Source of the DNA: Gemmataceae bacterium | GTDB lineage: Bacteria > Planctomycetota > Planctomycetia > Gemmatales > Gemmataceae | DNA: 11,156 bases | Reading direction: 5' to 3' | NCBI GenBank assembly: GCA_020847555.1 | Contig: JADLBT010000472.1 | Coordinates: 1 to 11,156, forward strand | In this document: positions 5,741-11,156 of the stretch, in pieces | Layout: each line of letters opens with the position of its first letter | How positions within the stretch are numbered: the stretch's first letter is position 1 | The notes under the pieces: model-generated | Databases searched by the model: none | What the model saw: the letters and a program-made list of their open reading frames with translations, nothing else | Told to the model about the DNA's origin: nothing | Position numbers and translations under genes: made by a program

Positions 5741-7459
5741 TCACGCCTGCACGATCTGCGGCTGTGTCTCGGCGTTCGGGACGGGGGCGGCGTCTGGCCC
5801 TTCCAGGGCCGTGAGCAGCTGATCGACCCGGAAGGGCTTGTAAAGGACGTAGCGCAGCCCGTCCTGGCGTGCCTTGACGATGGAGTGGGACGGGTCGTAG
5901 CCGAATGCGGTCATCAGGATCACGCGTGCCTGCGGCTGGGCCTCGCGCAACCTGGTGTAGACCTCATGGCCGGCCATGTCCGGCAGGCGGATGTCGGTCA
6001 GCATGGCGTCGTAGGTACACAGCCGGGCCATCGTCAGCGCCTCCTTGCCGTCCCGCGCCGTCTCGACCACGCATCCGAACCGGCCGAGGATGGCGTGGGC
6101 GCTGCGGCGGACGCGCTCGTCGTTGTCGGCGACGAGGACGCGCAGCCCCCTGAGGCGCGGGTGGGCGTCCGGCGGCGGCGGGCCGGGGAGCGGGCGTGCC
6201 GGGGCCAGATCTTCGCCCACCTTCTGGATGACCTGCTTGACGGCTCGGGCGCTGGCGAGGATCTGCCGGAGCTTCTCGGTCATCTCCGGCTCATGGCCGA
6301 TCCACCGATCGAGGACCGCCGTCGCCGCCGCGAGGATAGCATCGACCGGCAGGGCGACCTCGCGGCTGACCGCCTCGATCGACTGGGACGCGGCGCTCTG
6401 CTTCTCGGCCGACAGCAGCTCCAGGGTGTGCAGCGCCTGGGCGATCTCGCGACAAAAAATCTCCGCGAACTGGAGATCTTCCTCGCCGAACCCGTTCGGC
6501 TGCGGGCTCTCGACGTTGAACGTGCCGATGATCTGGTCGGCGACAGTGAGGGCGACTGTCAGCGACGATCGGGCTCCGCGGGCGCCCTCGATGTACAGCG
6601 GGTCGATGGTGGTGTCCGGGCAGAGATAGCTCTTGCCGGTCGCAGCCACGAACCCGGTCACGCCGTTGCCCTCTGCCTTCGCATACAGCGTGCGGCTGGC
6701 CGCCTCGGTCGTCATCCCCTCGTCGAGCAGGGGTTCGAGCCGGCCGGTGGCCCGGTCGAGCAGGCGGACCTCGATAACGTCGTAGTGAAGCAGGTCGTGA
6801 GTAAACTTGCGAATGTTGAGCTTGAGCAGCTCGATCCGCTCCTCGACGCTCATCTCGGCGAGCTGGTCAGGGGACAGGGCGGACAGCTCGCGGCCGGCCT
6901 GGTGCAGGGCGTCGAGCTTCTGCTGCTGCTGGACGAGGGCGGTGATGTTACGCGCCACGCTGAGTAACTGGGCGACCTTGCCGCTGGCGTCGCAGACCGG
7001 GGTGACCTGGAGTTCGAGGTAGTGGTTGTCGCGGCGGTGGAGACGGGTGGTGACGGGCTTGCCGGCGAGAGCGGTGTGGAACGGGCAGTAGTCGGGGCCG
7101 AGGATTTCCGGTGAGCCCAGCGCCTCATAGAAGCTGCGCCCCCGGGTCGGTCCGCCGCACCACTTCTCGAACGTCGTGTTCGCCCAGGTGACACGCAGGT
7201 CGGCGTTGACGAGGGCGACGCCGTCGCTGAGGACGTCGAGGATGTAGTCGGCCTGGAGGAGGGAGCTGGCGCGCTCCCAGACAGCCGGATCCTGCGGGTC
7301 GGCGTAGACGCCGTTAAAGCGCTCGGTGCGCAGCAGCGCCAATCCCTGGGCAACGTTGTCCACGCGGACGATATCGCAGTCCGGTTCACAGCGTTCCAGC
7401 AGGGTGCCTGTTTTCAGACCGGGTGCATCGATGATAAGTATGCGCGGTCGCTCCGCCAA
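5741..7459 (-). CDS. PAS-GAF signalling protein with decayed kinase core and C-terminal receiver
   Basis: The 572-residue product reads, in order: a short receiver-like N-terminus (about 1-60, RILIID then VYAD); a PAS domain (about 70-175, with DGVALVNADLRVTWAN and CPFHTAL); a GAF domain (about 200-345); a helical stretch resembling a histidine-kinase dimerisation domain (about 355-415); and a full receiver (438-553). The receiver keeps its acidic pair (D445, D447), phospho-acceptor D489 in LTDIRLPDM, T517 and K541 in YKPF. In the helical stretch VSREVALPVDAIL stands where kinases have the S-H-E-x-R-x-P-x-x-A-I box, with R366 replacing the phospho-histidine, and no ATP-binding kinase domain follows. 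It therefore probably senses ligands and receives phosphate rather than donating it. The start is TTG 7459 behind GGAGGG (7465-7470, 5 nt spacing). Cytoplasmic; no membrane segments. It probably shares a transcript with the downstream phosphoesterase gene. Confidence 0.92.
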   Translation of the reverse strand: MAERPRILIIDAPGLKTGTLLERCEPDCDIVRVDNVAQGLALLRTERFNGVYADPQDPAVWERASSLLQADYILDVLSDGVALVNADLRVTWANTTFEKWCGGPTRGRSFYEALGSPEILGPDYCPFHTALAGKPVTTRLHRRDNHYLELQVTPVCDASGKVAQLLSVARNITALVQQQQKLDALHQAGRELSALSPDQLAEMSVEERIELLKLNIRKFTHDLLHYDVIEVRLLDRATGRLEPLLDEGMTTEAASRTLYAKAEGNGVTGFVAATGKSYLCPDTTIDPLYIEGARGARSSLTVALTVADQIIGTFNVESPQPNGFGEEDLQFAEIFCREIAQALHTLELLSAEKQSAASQSIEAVSREVALPVDAILAAATAVLDRWIGHEPEMTEKLRQILASARAVKQVIQKVGEDLAPARPLPGPPPPDAHPRLRGLRVLVADNDERVRRSAHAILGRFGCVVETARDGKEALTMARLCTYDAMLTDIRLPDMAGHEVYTRLREAQPQARVILMTAFGYDPSHSIVKARQDGLRYVLYKPFRVDQLLTALEGPDAAPVPNAETQPQIVQA

Positions 7460-7507
7460 CGGCTCCCTCCACCCTTCGTTCCCGCAGGGAAGTACCGGGA
7501 ACCTGGT

Positions 7508-7533
7508 CCACGGGGCGCCACCCGTGGGCTTTA
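7508..7533. repeat. Dispersed palindrome family B, half copy
   Basis: Matches the right arm of the element at 10087-10112 in 23 of 26 positions, with CGCCACCCGTGGGCTTT (7517-7533) identical over 17 nt. Within it, CCACGGG (7509-7515) can pair with CCCGTGG (7522-7528) as a 7-bp hairpin. It lies in the probable leader of the minus-strand signalling gene. Confidence 0.7.
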
Positions 7534-7592
7534 CTCATTCCCTTGCACACCAGATCCCTTGTCCTTGCCCCAAGGGCCACCCTTTCGCTTCA

Positions 7593-7621
7593 ATTATAAA
7601 ATATGAGGGGTGTCGCTACAA
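7593..7621 (-). promoter_or_regulatory. Probable promoter of the signalling/phosphoesterase unit
   Basis: On the minus strand a perfect TATAAT (7598 down to 7593) lies 17 nt from TTGTAG (7621 down to 7616), which keeps the TTG of the -35 consensus. It sits in the only AT-rich patch of the region. Transcription would start near 7586, giving a leader of about 127 nt that includes the family B half palindrome. The -35 match is weak (three of six). Confidence 0.5.
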
Positions 7622-7852
7622 GAAAGGATCGCGCCCGCACCGCGGAGCGTCGGCCGGGGAGCCGCCGGGCGGTAAAAGGTTGTCCACCGCTGGGCATTCC
7701 GTAGGCACGCAGTCGTCCTTCACCGCCGAGTTGTCTGTGCAACTCCCATCTTCTCGGCGGCTTGAAAAGTGGAGTCCGCTTCCGGCACGCCGATTGCCGG
7801 GAAGACGCCGTCGCAACGATCCCCTTCACTCCCTACCCAAGGAGCAGTCGCG

Positions 7853-8965
7853 ATGCGAACCCTTCTGAAAGCCGGGACCGTGTTCGTCGTCGCGCTCGCA
7901 GCAACGAGCGCGACACGGGCCGGCGAGAAAGGCCTGGGACCGCCCCCCGGGGAACGGCAGGCGCTCATCGACAAGGCGGTCGCCTTCCTCAAGACGACCC
8001 AGGAGGCCGACGGCTCTTTCTCGCCCAAGCGCGCCGGGCCGGGCATCACTGCCGTCGTCGTCGCCGCGCTGCTCCGCAACGGTGTCAGCCCCAAGGAACC
8101 CGTCGTCGCCAAGGCGCTCGCGTACCTGGCGAAACAGCAACAGAAGGACGGCGGCATCTACAACAATTTCCTGGCCAACTACACGACGAGCGTGGCGGTC
8201 ATGGCCCTGAAAGAGGCCAACAAGGACGGCAAGTATGACGAGATCCTCAGGCAGGCGGCCGCGTTCCTCAAGAAGCTGCAGATCGGCGGCGACCCCAAGG
8301 ACGTGAAGTTCGGCGGGTTCGGGTACGGCAGCAAGGGCCGGCCGGACACGTCCAACACCAACTTCGCCCTGGAAGCCCTCCTCGCCGCCGGCGTGCCGAA
8401 GGACGATCCGGCAGTGAAGAACGCGCTGAAGTTCATCAGCCGGTGCCAGAACCTTCCCGGCGAGTTCAACGACCAGCCGTTCGCGAAGAAGGCTAGCAAG
8501 GACGACCTGGGCGGGATCGTTTACGTCCCCATCGAGTCCAAGGACAAGAAGCAACTGACGGCCGAGGACGGGCTGCGGTCGCGCGGGGCGATGACCTACG
8601 GCGGGCTGAAGAGTTTCCTGCACGCTGGCGTCAGCAAGGACGATCCGCGCGTTCAGGCGGCGGTCAAGTGGATCCGCGGACACTACACGCTCAAGGAGAA
8701 CCCTGGGCTCGGCCAGGCCGGCCTGTACTACTACTACCACACCTTCGCCAAGGCGATGGACGCGCTCGGCGAGGGGCTTTTCAGCGATGCGGCCGGCACG
8801 AAGCACGATTGGCGGCGCGAGCTGTTCGAGGCCCTGCGGTCGCGACAGCGGCAGGACGGCAGCTGGGTCAACGCGGGCGACCGCGCCTTCGGCGAGGCTG
8901 ACCCGAACCTGGCGACGGCGTTCGCGGTACTGTCCCTGAGCTACTGCCAGCCGCCGGCACGCTAG
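7853..8965 (+). CDS. Secreted prenyltransferase/squalene-cyclase-like alpha/alpha-toroid protein
   Basis: The 370-residue product starts with a signal peptide (RTLLKAG, then a hydrophobic core FVVALAATSA, with cleavage probable after TRA at about residue 23). The mature part consists of repeated helical units carrying the DG-x-W/F/I and G-x-x-x-T-A/S-x-A-x-x-AL pattern of the prenyltransferase/squalene oxidase repeat family: DGSFS with GITAVVVAAL (53-73), DGGIYNN with TTSVAVMAL (99-119), FGGFGY with TNFALEALLAAG (153-180), a MTYGGLKSFLHAG unit (247-259), and DGSWVN with LATAFAVLSL (335-362). Planctomycetes encode many such exported proteins of unknown function. No DXDD cyclase acid motif is visible, so terpene cyclase activity is unlikely. 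The ATG at 7853 was chosen because AAGGAG sits 8 nt upstream (7839-7844) and it opens the signal peptide; an upstream in-frame extension lacks this. Confidence 0.92.
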   Translation: MRTLLKAGTVFVVALAATSATRAGEKGLGPPPGERQALIDKAVAFLKTTQEADGSFSPKRAGPGITAVVVAALLRNGVSPKEPVVAKALAYLAKQQQKDGGIYNNFLANYTTSVAVMALKEANKDGKYDEILRQAAAFLKKLQIGGDPKDVKFGGFGYGSKGRPDTSNTNFALEALLAAGVPKDDPAVKNALKFISRCQNLPGEFNDQPFAKKASKDDLGGIVYVPIESKDKKQLTAEDGLRSRGAMTYGGLKSFLHAGVSKDDPRVQAAVKWIRGHYTLKENPGLGQAGLYYYYHTFAKAMDALGEGLFSDAAGTKHDWRRELFEALRSRQRQDGSWVNAGDRAFGEADPNLATAFAVLSLSYCQPPAR

Positions 8966-9035
8966 TCCGACCAACCCGGAGCGCCAGCGCCGGGCGCCTG
9001 GAGTGCCTGGCGCTGACGCTCCGGGCTGGTCGGAC
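8965..9035. repeat. Dispersed palindrome, family A copy 3
   Basis: Left arm 8965-8991 and right arm 9009-9035 are reverse complements in 25 of 27 positions, with a 17-nt loop. Positions 8965-8997 are identical to 2276-2308 in the ubiquitin-like cassette. The element begins about at the stop codon of the preceding gene (TAG at 8963-8965, so the first base overlaps). It would form a stable 3' hairpin on the toroid-protein mRNA. Confidence 0.85.
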
Positions 9036-9098
9036 GCCGCCCAGTGAGTGACCGTCGCTGGCAACCATAACTGCTCCGCCGTAGACTGTGGCTGACGG

Positions 9099-9141
9099 AA
9101 CGCGGGCGGCGCGGATACCCGCGCCGCCCGCGTTCGTTTTT
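9099..9141 (+). terminator. Terminator-like hairpin with U-tract just upstream of a start codon
   Basis: Arms 9099-9114 and 9119-9134 are perfect 16-bp complements closing a 4-nt loop (ATAC). CG and then TTTTT (9137-9141) follow directly. This is the classic intrinsic terminator shape. It could end transcription from the gene at 7853. It is only 19 nt before the ATG at 9161 and 8 nt before that gene's GGAG (9150-9153), so it may instead act as an attenuator in that gene's leader. Confidence 0.8.
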
Positions 9142-9160
9142 CCCACGCAGGAGACCAGCG

Positions 9161-10030
9161 ATGTCCCGACTCCCCGTGCTCGCCGCCGTGGCCGTCCTGG
9201 CCGTGCCGCCCGCGGGCCGCGCCGACACGTTCGACCGCTACACCAACGAGGTGCTCGCCAAGGTGCCCGGCGCCCCGGCGGCCCGGCGGGTCACGCAGCT
9301 GACCCCCGCGCTCCTGACCGAGCACGTCGATGCGATCCCGGGCATCAGCGGCGCACTGCTGGTCGTCAAGACCAATGACGGGCGGTTCAGCAAACTGGTG
9401 GTACAGGCGGCGCGGCAGAAGGTGTCGGACAAGGTCAGCCTGCCGATCCTGCTCATCGACCGTTTCGTCACCTACCGTGAGGGCGAGGAGAAGACCATCC
9501 AGACCGCCGGGCAGAACGTGCGTCTGTTCGGCGGGTTCCGGTTCAACCTCGACCTCGGCCAGGTGGTGCCGGCATCGGTCGAGGCAGACGTCCGGTTCGT
9601 CTCGGACGAGGGGAAGAACTACGCCGAGCCGGTCGGCAAGGCCGAGTTCTACCTGCTGACGAAGCCGCTTCCAGAGGCGGCGCCGAAGAAGGGGCCGAAG
9701 CTGGTGATCGGCGACAAGTTCGCCCCGGACTACTTCACCGGCGTCTACAAGCTCCACGACGACGGCCGGCGAACGGCGACGCTGCACCTGAAGGTCGAGA
9801 ACGGTAAGGATGTAACCGGGTACTACTACTCGGGGACCGACGGCAAGAAGTACGAGGTGGCGGGCAAGATCGGCAGCGTGCCGCACGCGGTCCAGTTTCG
9901 GGTGACGTTCCCGCGGAGCGTGCAGACGTTCTACGGGATGCTGTTCACGGGCGATGGACGCATCATGACCGGCACGTCGGTCTTGCAGGGGCGCGAGACC
10001 GGGTTCTACGCCGTGCGGCAGGAGGACTGA
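9161..10030 (+). CDS. Secreted protein of unknown function with C-terminal beta-barrel-like domain
   Basis: The ATG follows GGAG at 9150-9153 (7 nt spacing). The 289-residue product has a signal peptide (SRLPVLAAVAVLAVPPAGRA, cleavage probable after residue 21). The next part (about 25-175) mixes helix and strand and ends in a beta-rich stretch (GFRFNLDLGQVVPASVEADV). The C-terminal part (about 190-287) has regularly spaced strands and glycines: YFTGVY, ATLHLKVENGKDVTGYYYS, YEVAGKIG, VQFRVTF, FYGMLFTGDGRIMTGTS and TGFYAVR. That spacing is like a small calycin- or avidin-type up-and-down barrel, though this is an impression from strand pattern only. No catalytic motif was seen. It follows another secreted protein on the same strand, but a terminator-like hairpin lies between, so it is probably separately transcribed. 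Exported to the periplasm or outside; function unknown. Confidence 0.85.
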   Translation: MSRLPVLAAVAVLAVPPAGRADTFDRYTNEVLAKVPGAPAARRVTQLTPALLTEHVDAIPGISGALLVVKTNDGRFSKLVVQAARQKVSDKVSLPILLIDRFVTYREGEEKTIQTAGQNVRLFGGFRFNLDLGQVVPASVEADVRFVSDEGKNYAEPVGKAEFYLLTKPLPEAAPKKGPKLVIGDKFAPDYFTGVYKLHDDGRRTATLHLKVENGKDVTGYYYSGTDGKKYEVAGKIGSVPHAVQFRVTFPRSVQTFYGMLFTGDGRIMTGTSVLQGRETGFYAVRQED

Positions 10031-10040
10031 AGGGCCTGGC

Positions 10041-10112
10041 AAAGCTCACGGGCGGCGGCCCGTGGATCCGACCCCCAGCACCTTGGCCTACGGGCCGCCA
10101 CCCGTGGGCTTT
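10041..10112. terminator. Inverted repeat between convergent genes (family B, full copy)
   Basis: Arms 10041-10065 and 10088-10112 pair over 25 positions (22 Watson-Crick, two G-U, one mismatch) around a 22-nt loop. The outer ends are AAAGC and GCTTT, so each strand's hairpin ends in a short T run. It lies between the stop of the secreted-protein gene (10030) and the stop of the coiled-coil gene (10134), a good place for a bidirectional terminator. The right arm is related to 7508-7533. Confidence 0.75.
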
Positions 10113-10133
10113 GACAGACCCTGTCCCCCGGTG

Positions 10134-11156
10134 CTAACGTCCGCCGAGGGAGCGTGCGCCGTTGGTCGGCGGGGGCGTCGCCGGCCCCTGGCGGCGCTCC
10201 TGAATCTCCTCGCGGAGCTTCTGGACCGGGGCGAGGCGCTCGCGCACCCCGCCCTCTCGCTGCACCTTCTCGAACTCCTGCCGCATCTCGTCGCGCAGCC
10301 GCTCCAGCCGCTGCCGCTCGCGCGCCAGCTCGGCGCGCTCGCGGGACATCTCCAGCTCCAGTTCGCGCGTTGCCTCGTCCAGCTCGACGTTCCGCGCCCG
10401 CAGCGCCTCCCGTTCCCGGTTCATCTTCTGCCGGTCTGTCTCCAGCTGGCGGCGGAACTCGTTCAGCTCGGCCTCGTAACTCTCCATGTCCTTGTCGGTG
10501 TGGACGTGCTGGGAGCGCGCCTGTAACTCCTCGATCAGGGCGTCCTTCTCCCGGGCCAGGCCGCGAAGCAACTCGACCGTGGTCCGCAGTTCCTCCCGCT
10601 CGCGGTCGTTCGTCGTGCCCTGCTCCTCGCCCCGGGCCTGCTGCTGGAGGTGCAGAGCCTCGGCAAGGATCTGGTCCCGCTCAGCGCGGGCGTCGTCGCG
10701 CTCGGCGGCGGTCCGGTCGCATTCCGCCATGAGAGCGTCGCGCTGGGCGAGAACCTGCGTGTAGCTGGCGACCAGCTCGTCGCGCTCGGCGACGGCCTGC
10801 CGCAGCCGCTCGTTTTCCTCCCGCAGGGCGACCGACGCGGCCCCTTCCTGCCCGCGGATCGCCTCCTGCATCTGCCGGAGTTCGGCCATCATCCGCAGCA
10901 GGGTGACCCGCTGGTCGCGCAAACTCGCCTCCGCCTGGGCGACCGCGTCCGCCCGTCGGGATAGCTGTTCGTTGGCTTCCGCGTGTTCGCGGGCCCAGTT
11001 CTCACGCATCTTGAGGGACTCCTCTCGCTGGTGCCGCACCTGTTCCGCCTCCCGCCCCAGCCGCTGCCGGTCCTCGGCGAGACGGTCCTCCTGCTCGGCG
11101 ACCTGCGCCTGCAGTTCGACCAGCTGGGCGGTGAGAGTGTCCTGCCCTGGCCCGGC
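10134..11156 (-). CDS. Long coiled-coil protein (C-terminal part; N-terminus beyond window)
   Basis: The minus strand is open from the right edge to a TAG at 10134-10136, giving 340 visible residues. Almost all of it is heptad-rich charged coiled coil (LAEDRQRLGREAEQV near the edge, later blocks such as ELEMSRERAELARERQRLERL), rich in Glu, Arg, Gln and Leu, with hardly any aromatic or glycine residues. A short proline-rich tail follows (about GPATPPPTNGARSLGGR). An internal GTG at 11039 is not a likely start, since the coiled coil continues upstream of it without a break. Proteins of this kind act as scaffolds or structural filaments, or form the stalk of larger machines; the N-terminal domain that would show its role lies outside the window. 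Not recognised as a specific family. The gene is convergent with the secreted-protein gene to its left. Confidence 0.85.
   Translation of the reverse strand, partial: AGPGQDTLTAQLVELQAQVAEQEDRLAEDRQRLGREAEQVRHQREESLKMRENWAREHAEANEQLSRRADAVAQAEASLRDQRVTLLRMMAELRQMQEAIRGQEGAASVALREENERLRQAVAERDELVASYTQVLAQRDALMAECDRTAAERDDARAERDQILAEALHLQQQARGEEQGTTNDREREELRTTVELLRGLAREKDALIEELQARSQHVHTDKDMESYEAELNEFRRQLETDRQKMNREREALRARNVELDEATRELELEMSRERAELARERQRLERLRDEMRQEFEKVQREGGVRERLAPVQKLREEIQERRQGPATPPPTNGARSLGGR

Larger units (their letters stand above)
7460..7852. other. Divergent intergenic region between the signalling and secreted-protein genes
   Basis: This 393-nt stretch holds no convincing gene. 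It contains the minus-strand ribosome-binding site (7465-7470), a half copy of repeat family B (7508-7533), an AT-rich patch at 7590-7606 with a minus-strand -10 box, and a pair of mutually exclusive hairpins at 7723-7760. The plus-strand ribosome-binding site AAGGAG is at 7839-7844. I could not identify a convincing plus-strand -35/-10 pair for the gene at 7853. Confidence 0.6.

Noticed and set aside
5312..6967. 551-codon plus-strand open frame
   Set aside because: Shadow of the PAS-GAF-receiver and phosphoesterase genes, both of which have clear catalytic or signalling motifs on the other strand.
7590..7829. 79-codon minus-strand frame in the intergenic region
   Set aside because: No ribosome-binding site, arginine-rich shadow-like composition, and it overlaps the predicted minus-strand promoter.
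7826..10042. 738-codon open frame on the minus strand
   Set aside because: It covers two well-supported secreted-protein genes with signal peptides and good ribosome-binding sites, as well as the terminator between them; its translation is low-complexity Arg/Leu/Val-rich text without motifs.

Overview
The window is high in G+C, densely coded, and most likely comes from a planctomycete of the Gemmata/Zavarzinella kind. That assignment is an inference from four things: the gene style (a secreted alpha/alpha-toroid repeat protein, a large coiled-coil protein, a multidomain PAS-GAF-receiver protein), near-uniform GC-rich codon use, several families of dispersed palindromes between genes, and a ubiquitin-like (E1/E2/JAB) gene cassette. 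No rRNA, tRNA, CRISPR array, transposase or integrase was seen.

Layout. (1) 1-274, minus: start of a MOSC N-terminal beta-barrel protein, cut by the window edge. (2) 275-579: divergent control region with a near-consensus sigma-70 promoter (429-457) firing rightwards, a 16-bp palindrome upstream of it, and a long 5' leader. (3) 580-4391, plus: the most interesting region, a five-gene cassette. It encodes a JAMM/JAB peptidase, a 60-residue protein of unknown function, an E2-like (UBC-fold) protein with a candidate catalytic cysteine, a compact ThiF/E1-like adenylyltransferase, and a 414-residue beta-rich protein of unknown function that overlaps the E1 gene by 44 nt. Two intergenic gaps inside the cassette hold large palindromes, one built from heptanucleotide repeats that run right up to the E2 start codon. 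(4) 4409-4497: a 39-bp-arm inverted repeat between convergent genes. (5) 7459 to 4466, minus: a two-gene unit encoding a PAS-GAF protein with a decayed histidine-kinase core and a C-terminal receiver, then a membrane-anchored metallophosphoesterase. (6) 7853-10030, plus: two secreted proteins separated by a dispersed palindrome and a terminator-like hairpin. (7) 10134 to the right edge, minus: the C-terminal part of a long coiled-coil protein.

How the genes may work together. The cassette has the enzymes expected of a ubiquitin-like conjugation/deconjugation pathway: an activating E1-like enzyme, an E2-like carrier and a JAB isopeptidase. It does not match the best-known bacterial versions. 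There is no recognisable di-glycine-ended ubiquitin-like modifier, the E1-like protein has no cysteine where MoeB/ThiF/E1 enzymes carry the catalytic one, and two conserved-looking positions in the operon are filled by unknown proteins. The 60-residue protein is a candidate modifier or adaptor, and the 414-residue protein a candidate target, scaffold or effector; both roles are hypotheses.

Two dispersed palindrome families are visible: family A at 2276-2333, 4409-4497 and 8965-9035, and family B at 7508-7533 and 10041-10112. They are confined to intergenic DNA except that one family A copy supplies the last residues and stop codon of the metallophosphoesterase.
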